From Symsagittifera roscoffensis (Eukaryota > Xenacoelomorpha > Acoela > Convolutidae), in assembly GCF_963678635.1 (NCBI RefSeq), contig NC_087062.1:56993970-57057969 (forward strand): a DNA stretch of 64,000 nucleotides, read 5' to 3'. The notes under the pieces are model-generated. The model did not search any database. It was not told the DNA's origin and saw nothing but the letters and a program-made list of their open reading frames with translations. Position 1 is the stretch's first letter. Every line of letters starts with the position of its first letter. Below are positions 52,740-64,000 of this stretch, in pieces. Made by a program: the position numbers and the translations under genes.

Positions 52740-55700
52740 TCATGTTTGGTTTTTCTTCGCAGCTGTTGCAACCACAATGTTTGCAAGCAAACTATTATCC
52801 TGCCTCAATTGTCTAGGTTGTTTCAAGAATGTTGGATGTATGAGCCCTTTCTCATTAGTGTCCCTGGGTTCAAGACTGCGAGTACCATGATCTGCAGGAT
52901 TCAGAGTAGTTGGAAGGAGATGGCAATGTAGTTGATGATCATTGGTTGAGATTTCTGAGATTTGACTTGCAACAAATGTCTTTGCTGTTTCGTTGGCTTT
53001 ATCCAGCTGAGTATCACCTGAATTTCTCTCCAGACATGTAAAAAAGCGGGTCTGTTGAGACGAAGTTCTTTGGGCACAAATGAAAAAAGTGTGCTCCAAG
53101 TGTTGCACATTCTAGTTCAAACATTGGTGCTCTTAGTTGTTTAATGGGTGCAATCTTGTTTTTGCCAATCAAAAACTTACTTTCAATGATTGTCTCGTTT
53201 GACTTATGCATTCGTAAGAAAAATCTGCGGCCATTCTAATCAGTGAAATATCTGTAAATGCGTATTTTGGTCTAAGTTTCAGAAAATATCGTTTTGATTC
53301 GGAAACAAAGGCAGTGGCAAAGTTATTCTTCATTCTGAGAGAAGAATCGAAAAACATTTATAGCTGTTCATCAAAAGACATCTGATTATGCTATTTTGAT
53401 CTTAGTTTGCAGATTTGATCTAATGAGGCCTTCAAACGAATAGCTACGATGCTTAAATTCCTAGTGGGTTGAAAAACGACCTTGAGCTGATGACTTTTTG
53501 TTGAGTTTAATTATCAAAAAGAGTAGAAAACATTTGAAGAAGGTCAATAAAAAGTCATCACTGTCAGTTTTTTAGTTTTTTCCAGGAAAACGAAATTAAG
53601 TTTTCATCTTGTCGCGGTGTTGGCAAGGAATGTTCTGCAAAGTCAAGCTTGTTGCTTGATACAAATTGGGTTAGTCGGAAACAACTTTGTTATATGGACT
53701 CACTGATATCTGCTGAAAAAGAGTGTGTTTTATCTCCATAAGTACTGAGGCAAAATAGTTATCCATGAAAAAACTGCTTAAGATTGCATCATAGTCCAGA
53801 GGAAACGAATGTTTGTTGTCCAAAATGCGTTTTTGTAGCGCATAAAAAGCGCAGAATGGGAAACATGTGTCAACAATTATTAGCCGCATGTGTTCGTACT
53901 GATTGATTTTTATTATAGATTCAGAGAAAACGCAAGGCTGGTCTATCTTCTTCACTGAAACCAACTTGCATAAACATCTCTTCAATATCGGCAAGAAGAC
54001 CAATATAGTGTTTTCGAAAGCGCGAAAGAATTCAAGTTAGATTAGCAAGCCAATGAGGACTCGTTGAAGAGGTTGCTATTCAGTAATTGCGCTTTAAAAA
54101 GAGATCCGGCATTGGCTACTCCTCTAACTTTTGTTGGTTTATTCGGGTTTTGCACACGGTGATGTGGAAAACACTAAGTTCTCGAGGTGTTTATTCGTTT
54201 TAATTCTACTGGTTTCATTTTCTTTCCAGGACATGTACGTAGGTGGCAATAATATTTTTTGTATATCATTGCCTTTAGCTATTCGGTGTTTGCGTAGTTA
54301 AATTTAGTGAAGGGTTACTTAATAGTATTTTTTTGCAGTTGGTTCTCATTTTTCAACAGTAAACCATTTTTGTATTTTTTCCGTTGTGCTTAATTGGGTC
54401 TTCAAAGATTCGAATGTCGCTATTCTGTTTTTTTAGTATATACTTCTCATCCTGCTCCTTTCAGTTTTGTTTCTTCAATTCTTCAGAATTGTTGAACCCA
54501 GTAGTCCAATGGTAGCTTAACCGGTTCATTTGATTTGCTTGTAATATCGAATACAAATCCTGAAATTTGTCTGATGCGCATTTTGTTCACTTAGGAGCAA
54601 TGGCTGGTTTGGTTTTCTCCTGCAGTTGTCCAGCACAATGGAGTTTGTATTCCTTTTCGTCGGCAATCATTTCCTTCGAAACGTAAAAGAGAACGTATTA
54701 ACGCCAATTAGTGCTTCAATTTCCCAGCAATGTTGGGAAATTTAAAATGTCTAAATCTTTTGAAGTTACGACATATATCATTCGGATGAGCAGCAGAAAG
54801 GTGTTTTATAAACATTGCGGATTGATAAATTTGTTCAGTTATTTTTATGGTGCTAAAGTAACGATTTTGCCTAGTTTTACAACCAGCTTCTCATGGTTGA
54901 TGTTTGTATATTGCAAAGACTTATTTGTAGTTTCTGATGACGTAATCTCTAAACAATGTGCAATTTGATCATGTAAGAAAGTAAATTGTCCACCGGGGTC
55001 ATTGACAGCATAAGTGACAAACAATACTGGGATCAGTTGTAACTGTTCAAATCAAGTTTTGGGCAAGCGTTCAAAGTTTGATTTCTTTGAAGCAGTAAAT
55101 TCTCCACTAGATTGATGTTGGTTTTCATCATCCGCTTGTTTATCACATTGGTGTGTGTTTTCGTCAATCCTATGCGACCTGTCAAATCCGCTAGAGGTTG
55201 CGCCTGTAAATTTCTTCTTTTCTTTCGTTTTTCTTGAGACAATTGCTGCATATGATGCTCTGTTTTTATTTGTAAATTGAGATGGGTCCTGAAGAGAAGT
55301 ATGATGGAAACCCTTAGCTTCCTGACATCTTTTTTTCTGAAGTGCAGTTGCTTCTTGAATGTCAAAATAATAAACAATTTATTGAAAGTGCATGCTGTTA
55401 TATCAAATTATATTTCTCAACTGGTGTCAAAATTTGGTACTCGGGGCAAAAATTCAAAAAATGGTCCTGCGAACAATTGAAGCACTTTCTGAAAGGATTT
55501 TGTCATTTTTGTCGAATTGTTTTCAGACCGTAACTTACCGTTTTGTTTTGTAAGAAAAATTTTTCGAATGTGAGTTCAAGTCCTTGATCTCTGACCGCAA
55601 GCGTTCCCAGGAATGGGTGCTCCCCTTGTAACCGTTCAAACAGATTCAACTTATTTAAAGTCACTCATGACTTCTTTCTACATTGTTGTTGTAAAAGTTC

Positions 55701-57510
55701 TCATGGACAGCGTATTCGGTTCAATACAGGAGCAAACTGTCAGTAAAACTTAGCTTTATTTAGTTTCAGCAAAATTAACCGTTCAAAGCTGCTTGGAAAC
55801 GCAAACTTTGAAAAGCTCGCACTAAATGTTTCTAAAATGATGCTAATGAAACAACTGAAAGATTGTTACTAGTTGTGGTCAGCAAAGTTTTGCTCTGCTA
55901 AACAAAGGCTTTTTCAAACTAAGTTGGGTCACCTAAGTGATTTTGTAGATCCATCTGTAGAATTCTATAGAAAACAGGGTTACACGAGTACCATTTGATG
56001 AGTGCCTTTGCTTCCCTGATACGGACTCTTGTAAGCAGATCATCCGATGTGTGTCATTAACAGTATGATGTCTGTCAGCCGTAGACCGAAACAAATTTTT
56101 AAAGTCGAGGAACTTTTGAGTCGCAATTGTAGTTGGTTAATTTAATTTGAAGTAGTTTAACAGAAAAATTGTTGTCATTTTTTCTAGTCCGAGTAAAACT
56201 GTTTCATCAGTTTGATAGTTTTGCGTTGTTGGAATGGGTTGAGTTTGGTTGTAATTACGACGATTGGAAAGTTTTGAATGATGCTCAAAATTCATCAAAA
56301 TTCGTCTCTATTCTGTTTACTATTTATTGAGATTGGGTTATTGAAACTCTGATCAATATGATGTTGACGTTGTGTTGTTTGCTGGGTATCTGTTATTGCC
56401 ATGAGTATTCATTATCTAGTGTTAGAGTTGATTTTGCAAAAGTAAAATGGGTTACGTTTGGTTGTAGTAAACATGACTAATCTTTCATGACTAATTTTCT
56501 TGAATGCATCTCTATTGTGTACGCTGAATGATGAATTCGAGTTTTTGAAAACACTGGTCATGATGATGCTGTGTATCTAGAATTTTTTTTTTGTTATTAT
56601 CATGACTAGCTATTGCTTTGAAACAGTTCATTTGAGTTACTCTTAGAAAACTGGTTCTGATTCGTTTGAATTGCGGTATGGGGATATGATTACTGCTCTA
56701 CATTTCCCTGATGAGTTAGATTGAAGTTTTAATTTGAAGTCGAGATTTGTAAAATTTTTCCTGGCTGTTGGTGATTGAAATAACCAAAAAAGTTTTCCAA
56801 TGCAAAGTTTTTGTCTCGATTTGCATGAAATGCAGGAGCTGAAAAAAATTGGAACAATTTTTTGCTTCGATTTAATCATAAGCTGGCGGGCGAAGTTTTC
56901 TTACTGATGCTATTCGTAGCTGATTTGTTGATTGAATAGCTTGGTGATATTTTTATCTGGTCTAAGCATTTTTCTCTTGACTGAAACGTTAAAATTGTTA
57001 ATGCTCTAGCCAATGATTTGTTTGCAGAGTGGTTCTAAAATAATTGAAGTACGTTGGTGGCTGAGTTTCGGTGAAGTCGCATGTCAAGCTGAAATTAATT
57101 GGCTCTCCATCAGATACTTGTCAATGCGGTTGCTAGGGGGCTAAGTAAACTAATCCCCGTCATGTGTGTCATTGATAGTGGGGTTTGGTTCTGGTACAGG
57201 TGTCGGTCTGTTTCTGTGAGTTGTATTAGAGCCAGTTGAGTTGATTAAGTCTTCGCTCAATGTGTTGACCTTTTGGAGTAGCTCTATAAGTTGTCAAGAA
57301 ACACATGTCGATCTCCATAGTCTCGTCGTTGTCTTCTGATGATCCATTTGAGAACGCTTCGGTTGCTAATACTTTCGTTTGTTCCAATCCGTCTTCAGTG
57401 TTCCTCCCCAAAGTTTTTAAAGAAGTAATATGGGTCGCTGGTACTATCTGTGACTGTAGGAACTGTATAGACAGGCTCATTTCAATTCCAGCTATTGTCA
57501 ATTATTGTAG
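52740..57510 (-). mobile_element. Decayed BEL/Pao LTR retrotransposon
   Basis: Read from right to left with many stops and frameshifts. RT motif A-like 'ADIEEMF' is near 53980. RT sequence CAFYALQ, followed by the degenerate active site FMDN, lies in 54003-53671. The RNase H-side block IAPIKQLRAPMFELECATLG is at 53211-53014. The BEL-typical NPADHGTRSLEP block is at 53108-52740. Gag-like or protease-like sequence may extend to 57.5 kb, but that part is not clearly recognisable. LTRs were not found. Confidence 0.75.
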
Positions 57511-58030
57511 CAACTATTGTCGACGTAATGTTGGTATTGGTGTCGTTCATAGTTGTTGAAAGTTGTAGATAAGGACTGCGTTTTTTCCGCTTCGGACGTT
57601 CAGGTTTTACTGTCAGTGATTTCACCTGTACTTTGTTCTACTTGAGTGATGTTTCTGTGCCAAAACTGAAAACACTACCTTGATTTGAGATGTGCGAGCG
57701 ATGAGAAAAAAGATGTTAGTGTTTTACAAAAACAACATATTTTTATATTTTTAAGGACAGTCACGTCGAGATTTTGGGGAGTTCTTTTGATACTCTTGCT
57801 ACTATTTTTGGCTTTTACTTTTTTTACTATCAACTATCGGAATTTCACTTAAGTTTGACAAGCTTATTTGATTAAATTTGAGAAGAAATAAAATTAAATA
57901 AATCATTTATCTTAGGAATTAATAGTACTTCGCGATGTTTTTTTTTAGAATAATTAAGGATCCGTTGCAATTGAATAAATTACAAAAGTTATCGAATTTT
58001 AAAAAATTTTCAAAATTGGGTTTGCGGTCT
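57511..58030 (+). other. Unassigned interval downstream of the cathepsin-like gene
   Basis: AT-rich. Would hold the 3'UTR of the minus-strand cathepsin-like gene. No other feature is supported. Confidence 0.35.
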
Positions 58031-58033
58031 TCT

Positions 58034-58799
58034 CTACATTACAATTGGATCTGCGTATGAGCATTGATGGCCCTCAATGTTGAGGTTGTAGTCGTTGCCG
58101 TTTTTGTCTGGGTCGTTCGGGAATGCTTGACTTGTGGGCAGTCGGAACCACCCCTCCTCCCCCCACCAACTGCCCCAACTGTTCCTCACAATCCAATACT
58201 CCCCCACTTCTGGGTCCACACCCCATCCCACAACTGATACCATATGGTTGAATTTGAGTGGCTCCACTCTTTGCGTGAACACTCTCCCACCTGTGTTATA
58301 CTATACCTCTACGATTTAGGGTTACAACTTACGAAATAGTGTTTCAGCGCTTCATGAATTGATACTGACATTTTATCGAAATATTCTTATTTAATTAGTT
58401 TTGACCATGTCCATTGGTGCATCTACTTTTGAGAAAAATAAAAACAAAAAGGAAACGTCGACTTTAACCGTCTTCAACTAGGTCATTTTCTTAGAAAATT
58501 TTCTGCAATGAAGCTATTTTGTTGTGAGGGGGGTTTTTACAGACGTCTAATAAATAGATTGTTTCAATTTAAAAATTTGTTGCAAAGTTTCTTCAAGAAT
58601 AATTCTCGTAAAAATATAGTAGCTTGCCTGTGAAGTCGACAAGTTCATCGGTCGCCATAATTCCGCAAGTGATGGGACCTCCATTTAAAATCTCAATCAT
58701 CATTTCTTGTCTCCCCGTTACGTCGCCAAACTTGCTCACTCGGTACGATGTGTAGTTTTGCACACTTTGGCAAGGTCCATCGTTAGGACAGTTGCCACA
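58034..58799 (-). CDS. Cathepsin Z/X-like cysteine peptidase, last two coding exons
   Basis: Exon 58799-58628 encodes the region starting CGNC and including [10 protein letters not shown] and [10 protein letters not shown]. Exon 58290-58034 encodes the catalytic His ([11 protein letters not shown]), the catalytic Asn (YWIVRNSWG) and the C-terminus ending DPIVM. Papain-family (C1A) cathepsin Z/X is a lysosomal carboxypeptidase, and the segments align well with its end, including the DPIV terminus. The intron (58291-58627) uses a GC donor (ACAG|GCAAG) and an AG acceptor, and the join is in phase. The catalytic Cys and the propeptide with its signal sequence should lie further right on the minus strand. 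They are not seen; a 200-base gap begins 116 bases away. Confidence 0.88.
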
Positions 58800-58914
58800 C
58801 TGAAAACAGTGACAGATTAAGAAAGAGGCGGAGACGCTCCTTAAACCCCCACCGCTCAAAAGGGCCTTTTTTGGTACTATTTTACGACCAACGCCGACAT
58901 CTATTTTCAGCCGA

Positions 58915-59114
58915 NNNNNNNNNNNNNNNNNNNNNNNNNNNNNNNNNNNNNNNNNNNNNNNNNNNNNNNNNNNNNNNNNNNNNNNNNNNNNNNNNNNNNN
59001 NNNNNNNNNNNNNNNNNNNNNNNNNNNNNNNNNNNNNNNNNNNNNNNNNNNNNNNNNNNNNNNNNNNNNNNNNNNNNNNNNNNNNNNNNNNNNNNNNNNN
59101 NNNNNNNNNNNNNN
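58915..59114. other. Assembly gap (200 N)
   Basis: Exactly 200 undetermined bases, probably a scaffold gap of arbitrary length. The 5' exons of the cathepsin-like gene could be in or beyond it. Confidence 0.98.
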
Positions 59115-59477
59115 GGTTTTCTTTCCTTCAGGATAAATTTTTTATCCGCCATCTAGGCAATACTTTTCAATTGGATCTCGCAAAGCGCATGTAACCTTCG
59201 ATGCGAACTACTGAGGAAAACCTAAGCTGGAAAGAAAACTTTCCGAATAAGGGTTTTCTCAAGTACGGATCTCAATTTTGACCTCATCTCTAGTTCGATC
59301 AAATCTCATTTTACCTCAAGTAAAACAATTTGGTTCCAGATTGTGGGAGTCGAAAAATACTTGGCATCTGTTCTCACTGAAGTTCTGATTTATACTGATG
59401 TTATTGTGAAAAGTGGAACACTTGAGATTTTACGAGAAATTTTTGGACGTGAAAAGCACCGGAGAGTTATTACATAG

Positions 59478-60980
59478 CAGTCAATTACAAATGACTGCTA
59501 TATATTATATGCCTCCAACTCTCCTGGTTTTCACATAAATGGAGAATATATATGTTTGCAGCGTTTTTTGTTCCGTTTTTCTTAACGAAAGTAATGGACT
59601 ATTTGTGCTAGGGTGGTTTTTTTTTCTTCAGACAAATTTCGACTTTTTAACTAACTATTTTTGACGGATTTTTTTTCATTTGAAAAGTATTGTTGCCCTG
59701 AGCTCAAATTTGAGAAAATTTTTCACCTGTGATCATGTTTCGTAAAGTTAAAGGGGTTTAAAAATTGCCATATTGGCCAATTTTGGACAATTAACGCGCG
59801 ATATATTTCGCGCTATTAACCCGTAAGCGGAGATTTAATCCGTGTTAGAAATTGTTCCAAATTGGTTGAAAGAAGCTCAAATGTCAAAATTGATGTGATA
59901 CTAAGAGCGAAATTTATCACTTTGTACTTTATATGGCGTGTGGGGTGATGAGTTTCTTAAAAAGTTTCAAATTTTAGAATTTTTTTTTTTCATTTTGTTT
60001 CATTTCATTTAATTTTTTAAAGTTCATTACTGCTCCATAGACCTTAAAAGGCAGTCAGAACATTCAGGGCTTCGCGTTCATTTCATACGAGCAGTCTTGT
60101 TGGAACTTGGAATCTATTTAAAATTTCAGATAAATGGTTATGCTATTTAGGAAAAAAGACTGCACGTATACCAGGCCAAAACCTTGAGCGGAATCCCTTA
60201 GATTTTGCTCCTTGTAACAAATCAGTTAGGGCAAATAAGCTTCTTTTAACCAATTTGGAACTATTTAATAAACAGATTAACTCTCAGCTTACGAGTTAAT
60301 AACGCGAAGCATATCGCGCGTTAATTGTATCAAATTGGCCAAATTGGCAATCTTTAGACCCCCGTAACTTTACGAAACATGATCACAGGTGACAAATCTT
60401 CTCAATTTTCAGCTGAGGACAACAATACCTTTTAATTGAAATAAAACAATTCCGTCAAAAATAGTTAGTTAAAATGTCGAAATTTGTCTGAAGAAAAAAA
60501 ACCCTCTCGAGCACAAATATTCCGTTACTTTCGTATCGAAAGTCGGAACAAAAAACGCTGCAAACCTATATATTTTCTCCATTTATGTGAAAACCAGGAG
60601 AGTTGGAGGCATATAATACATAGCAGTCTTATGTAATTGTTCCGACTTTCGATACGAAAGTAACGGAATATTTGTACTCGGTATGGGTTTTTTTTCTTCA
60701 GACAAATTTCGACATTTTAACTTGCCATTTTTGACGTAATTGCACCTCTGATTTCACCTGAAGATATTTCACCTGTGATCATTTTTTGTAAAGTTATGGG
60801 AATTTAAAGATAGCCATTTCGGCCAATTTGAGACACTTAACGCGCGATATATTTCGAGCTATTAACGCGTAAGCGGAGAATAAATCCGTCTTAGAAATTG
60901 TTCCAAATTGGTTAAAAGAAGCTTATTTGCCATAATTGATTTGTTACAAGGAGCGAAATCAATTTTTTTGTTTTCTGTAT
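59478..60980. mobile_element. Foldback-type element: two inverted arms plus a third direct copy
   Basis: Arm A (about 59478-59960) contains 'catataatatatagcagtca' in inverse form, 'cttcagacaaatttcga' and 'acgcgcgatatatttcg'. Arm B (about 60200-60640) is its reverse complement. A third copy (about 60640-60980) is in the direction of A. The unit includes a small hairpin around 'agcagtca...tgactgct' at about 59475-59505. No ORF is present. This arrangement fits a foldback or MITE-derived repeat with tandem insertion. Confidence 0.8.
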
Positions 60981-63015
60981 GGCGTGTGAGGGGATGGTTT
61001 TCATTAATTGACCGTCATTATTGTCATAGGAAATTTTTAGTGCCGCGACTCGGGATTAACTCTTACTCAGTGTAGCAGTTTTGCATTAGTTCTGCTTCTT
61101 GCCTGGAAGCCAGTTTGTGCTTTTTTCCTGGAGTAAATAATCTCAGAAATCGGCCTTATTTTTACCTGTCTTCCAAATAGAGTTTACTCAGCCAGTTTAC
61201 TTAATCTATCTATTCAAAATTTTGGCTCAAACACACTTACTTATTTTAAATTTCCACTCTGCTAAGTACAGTAGATTCTTATATCTCGAAGTTAGTTAAA
61301 TGGTGTGTGTTACTCATCATTTAAACTGCTCCGTCACTCAACAGAGGTCATCTCAACAGAGGTCATCTCAACTTGTAACGGAACTTGTCAAACTCAACAA
61401 ATGTCAATGAAAGTCTCAACAAAGAGGTAACTGTACGTGATCAAGAAAGCATCGACAAAATAGAACCCTTCTTAGTCAGACGCCGACTGACACCAAAGAG
61501 ATTGAAAAAAATCCAGCTTCCAAAACAGTAAAAACGTTAAGAGTGTTATCTTTTAACCGATTTCTTATGGCAGTACGTTTTTGTACAATTAACTTAGATT
61601 AAAAACTGAACAAAGTCTACCCTTATTCTTGAATACTTGTTAACATAACCCGAACAAAAAATTGAAAAACCCAGATTAAACTGCTCAAGGGTTTTCATAA
61701 CTAAACTTCAAAGAAAGTAGAAAAAGTTTTGAATACCTCGGAAAAATTTTGATACGATTTTCAATTTTTTTGCACAGAACGTAATAAAAGACCAAAGTTT
61801 TGGATATTTATGTTCTAAAAAATCAAACATTGTTGCCTCCGCCCGACTTTCTTTTTGTTGAGTGAATTATTGAAGCCGATTTCTTAACTCAGGTTTTACT
61901 CCTAGGGGTTGTCTGAATTTTATAACAGTTCACTCAACGCGACCTTACTGGTATCAATTTTTTAAATCGGTCCGATAGCAAAGTGTTACGTATTGACCCC
62001 AAAAACGTTCTCCCAACGTCACTGCCCATTCTTCGCCGTAGTTGTGTGTTGGTTTGGGTTGATTTTTTAACTCGGGTTTTGCTCCTAGGGATTGTCTGAC
62101 TTTCAGATCAATACACTTAAGTTGTCCGCTTCCGTACCGTGCACACATAGACGTAATCGTACAGTTCATACAAAGATATCGTCATACATTATTTTTTTCT
62201 AAGAGTCTAAAACTTACCTTAAAATAAGTTAATGTAGCGTTCTCTACAACTATAATGGGTTTTCATTTTAGGATTAAGCTCTCTTTTTTATGCAATACAA
62301 GCTCAACCCCGAAAGCTGAGAGATAGATTGCAAGAATTTGTTCAGCTATTAAAGAACTTCTTTAATTTATCTTGCAAAAAATCAAAAGAAAACAGTGCAT
62401 TTTATTTTACACATTAACCCACAATTAGCTTCTGGGAATGATATTGTTTTCTGGCATGACTTAAACAACAATTCTATAAGTAAGCATATAAGCAATGACT
62501 TTCAAGGTTTGTCCGCTTTGCAGTTAAATTGACTATTAAACAATTATAGAACCCGAATAACTGCAGCCATTCCTTGTCACCGAGAGGGCACAGACAATAT
62601 TCTCCCATTTTACAGGAGTCTGCCACTTTAACTATTTAAAAAATTATACGAAAAAAAATATGGTAAAAATCAACGAAAAGCTTTAAAAAGGAAGCAAACT
62701 AAACTGGCCGCCCAAAAAGTCACCATAAAACAAGTTGTCCGTTTTATTTCAAAGTCTTTGCATAACTTTTAAACGAATTTAGTTTTTCGTTTACCTTGTC
62801 AATTGAACTTACTTTAATTTCTTTGAAAATAAATTTATCGAGTTGCTAGCATCTTTTGTCTGTTAACGTTAGGTTAGTAGGCCAGATAAAGTTGCTCATA
62901 CCAATTCTTCCGTTCAGCCAGAGTTTTGTCCGAATTGATTACACTGTGCTAATTTCTTACCTCGGGTTTCGCTCCCAGGGGTTGTCTGACGCTCAGTTTA
63001 GTCCTTTGTTGTACG
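60981..63015 (+). other. Leader-like region with three copies of a ~30-bp motif
   Basis: The motif 'tcgggttttgctcctagggg' followed by 'ttgtctga' occurs with small changes at about 61888, 62074 and 62961. The last copy lies just upstream of the gag-like ORF. The region may be LTR or leader sequence of a BEL/Pao-like element. No LTR pair can be shown because the element runs out of the window. Confidence 0.4.
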
Positions 63016-63805
63016 ATGGCTGCCGACCAGTCTTCGCTTACCGCGAACGTTTCCTCGTCTCCGCCTGCAATGGCGTCCGATCTTGTCGATATGATCAACC
63101 GTCTAACGCTAGCTAAAACCAAGCTTGAAAAAAAGTTGGATATAAACCGTGAGTGCATAATTGAGGCCATTGAAGGGAAAGACCGCACTGTTAAAATCAA
63201 AAAATGGCTTCAAAGTTGTAAAGAATGCTCGGAAAAATCCGTCTCCAAAAATGAAGGAATCCTCTTTTTAACCTCACGAGAATCCGTCAAAGCAGCCTTG
63301 GAACATTGGTTAGAGCTTTTAGCAAACAAAAACGATGAAATTCTAACTAAAGCCCGACAGTATCTTGATACCAAACAGACTCTCAGCTACTTTGAAAGTT
63401 TTAAATCACGAACTCTCAACCACATCACACAAAAATCATGTGGAATCTTCTAAGTATTTGTCTGCTTCAGTGACCTCTAGCCAAAGAAGTCGAGAGCTGA
63501 AAAATGCAACCTGGCGCAGTAAAGAAAAAGAGCGACAAAATGAAGCTATATTTCGCTTGAAACAGCAGAAAAGTCTATTAGAACTGGAAGAGCTGGCTGA
63601 AGAAAATCGAGTTAATTTGGCCGAAGCTACCTTAACTGAAAATGCGATTCTTGAAAACATGAAAGAGAAGTCAAGTTCGATAGACTTGCCCGAGTATAAT
63701 CTTGCCGGAAGTAAAAGGACAGCAAGCTGGATGAACAAAACAACCGAAGAAACTCAGTCTGCACATAAAACCGAACCGTCACCGAGTGCTGCTGGCTGGT
63801 CTTAA
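63016..63805 (+). pseudogene. BEL/Pao-like gag, N-terminal part, frameshifted
   Basis: ATG 63016 opens a helical frame to 63453. The similar-quality continuation lies in the other frame (about 63420-63805) and carries a Lys/Arg- then Glu/Leu-rich coiled-coil segment (LLELEELAEENRVNLAEA), typical of the start of BEL/Pao gag. A stop at 63803-63805 is followed by another open frame to the window edge. Orientation is opposite to the BEL/Pao remnant at 52.7-57.5 kb. Confidence 0.55.
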
Positions 63806-64000
63806 ATCGTTCCGCGTCAACCCAGTTAACTAATCTTTCAAACCGGCGATATCTGTCTCGATTAGTCGATTGGATGAAGATAAAACTAGTATCAGAAATC
63901 CTTTTCAAATCAGATCTGAACAAACTATAATCCAAAATAACACTCAATACATTCCCAATCTTCCGCAAACTTCTAATTTATCTACTGTGCTACCCGTTGG

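Noticed and set aside
1-64000. CRISPR array, operon structure, phage or bacterial defence system
   Set aside because: There are no regularly spaced short repeats and no bacterial genes. Introns and animal protein families show a eukaryotic nuclear genome.

Overview
The window is nuclear DNA from a metazoan, most likely an AT-rich, repeat-laden invertebrate. Genes are split by GT-AG introns, the proteins are animal types (a PHD/TFIIS-like/SPOC protein, a LEKR1-like coiled-coil protein, a cathepsin Z/X-like protease), and the spaces are filled with Penelope-like, Ty3/gypsy, BEL/Pao and LINE remnants, tRNA-derived SINEs and foldback elements. I cannot name the species.

Left part (1-18.2 kb): a large PHF3/DIDO1-type gene is present twice. 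The complete-looking copy has one very long coding exon (8078-14668). The copy at the left edge (to 2272) is cut by the window start. Bases 1-4891 match 12397-17271 almost perfectly, as expected if a unit of about 12.4 kb was tandemly duplicated with its junction near 4891/4892. Downstream is a four-exon, proline-rich gene (17060-18242). Its first exon is also duplicated, as an orphan at 4680-4712.

Middle part (18.7-35.9 kb): one 12-exon coiled-coil gene resembling LEKR1. Its 10.5-kb first intron carries a LINE fragment, SINEs, copies of an AT-rich dispersed repeat (called repeat X here), and two tandem Penelope-like elements on the minus strand. Their reverse transcriptase has a PHD-like zinc finger between palm motifs B and C.

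Then follows a short zone (36.3-40.7 kb) of small candidate secreted-peptide genes: a 58-residue ORF with a signal peptide, a Cys-rich terminal exon, and a two-exon peptide gene with a TATA box. That last gene is doubled by a 1.7-kb tandem duplication.

Right part (41.5-64 kb) is mostly transposons: an old diverged tandem repeat, a Ty3/gypsy element with nearly identical LTRs but a broken pol, a decayed BEL/Pao element on the minus strand, the last two coding exons of a cathepsin Z/X-like gene (minus strand, with a GC-AG intron) next to a 200-base assembly gap, a large foldback element, and the gag start of another BEL/Pao-like element at the right edge.
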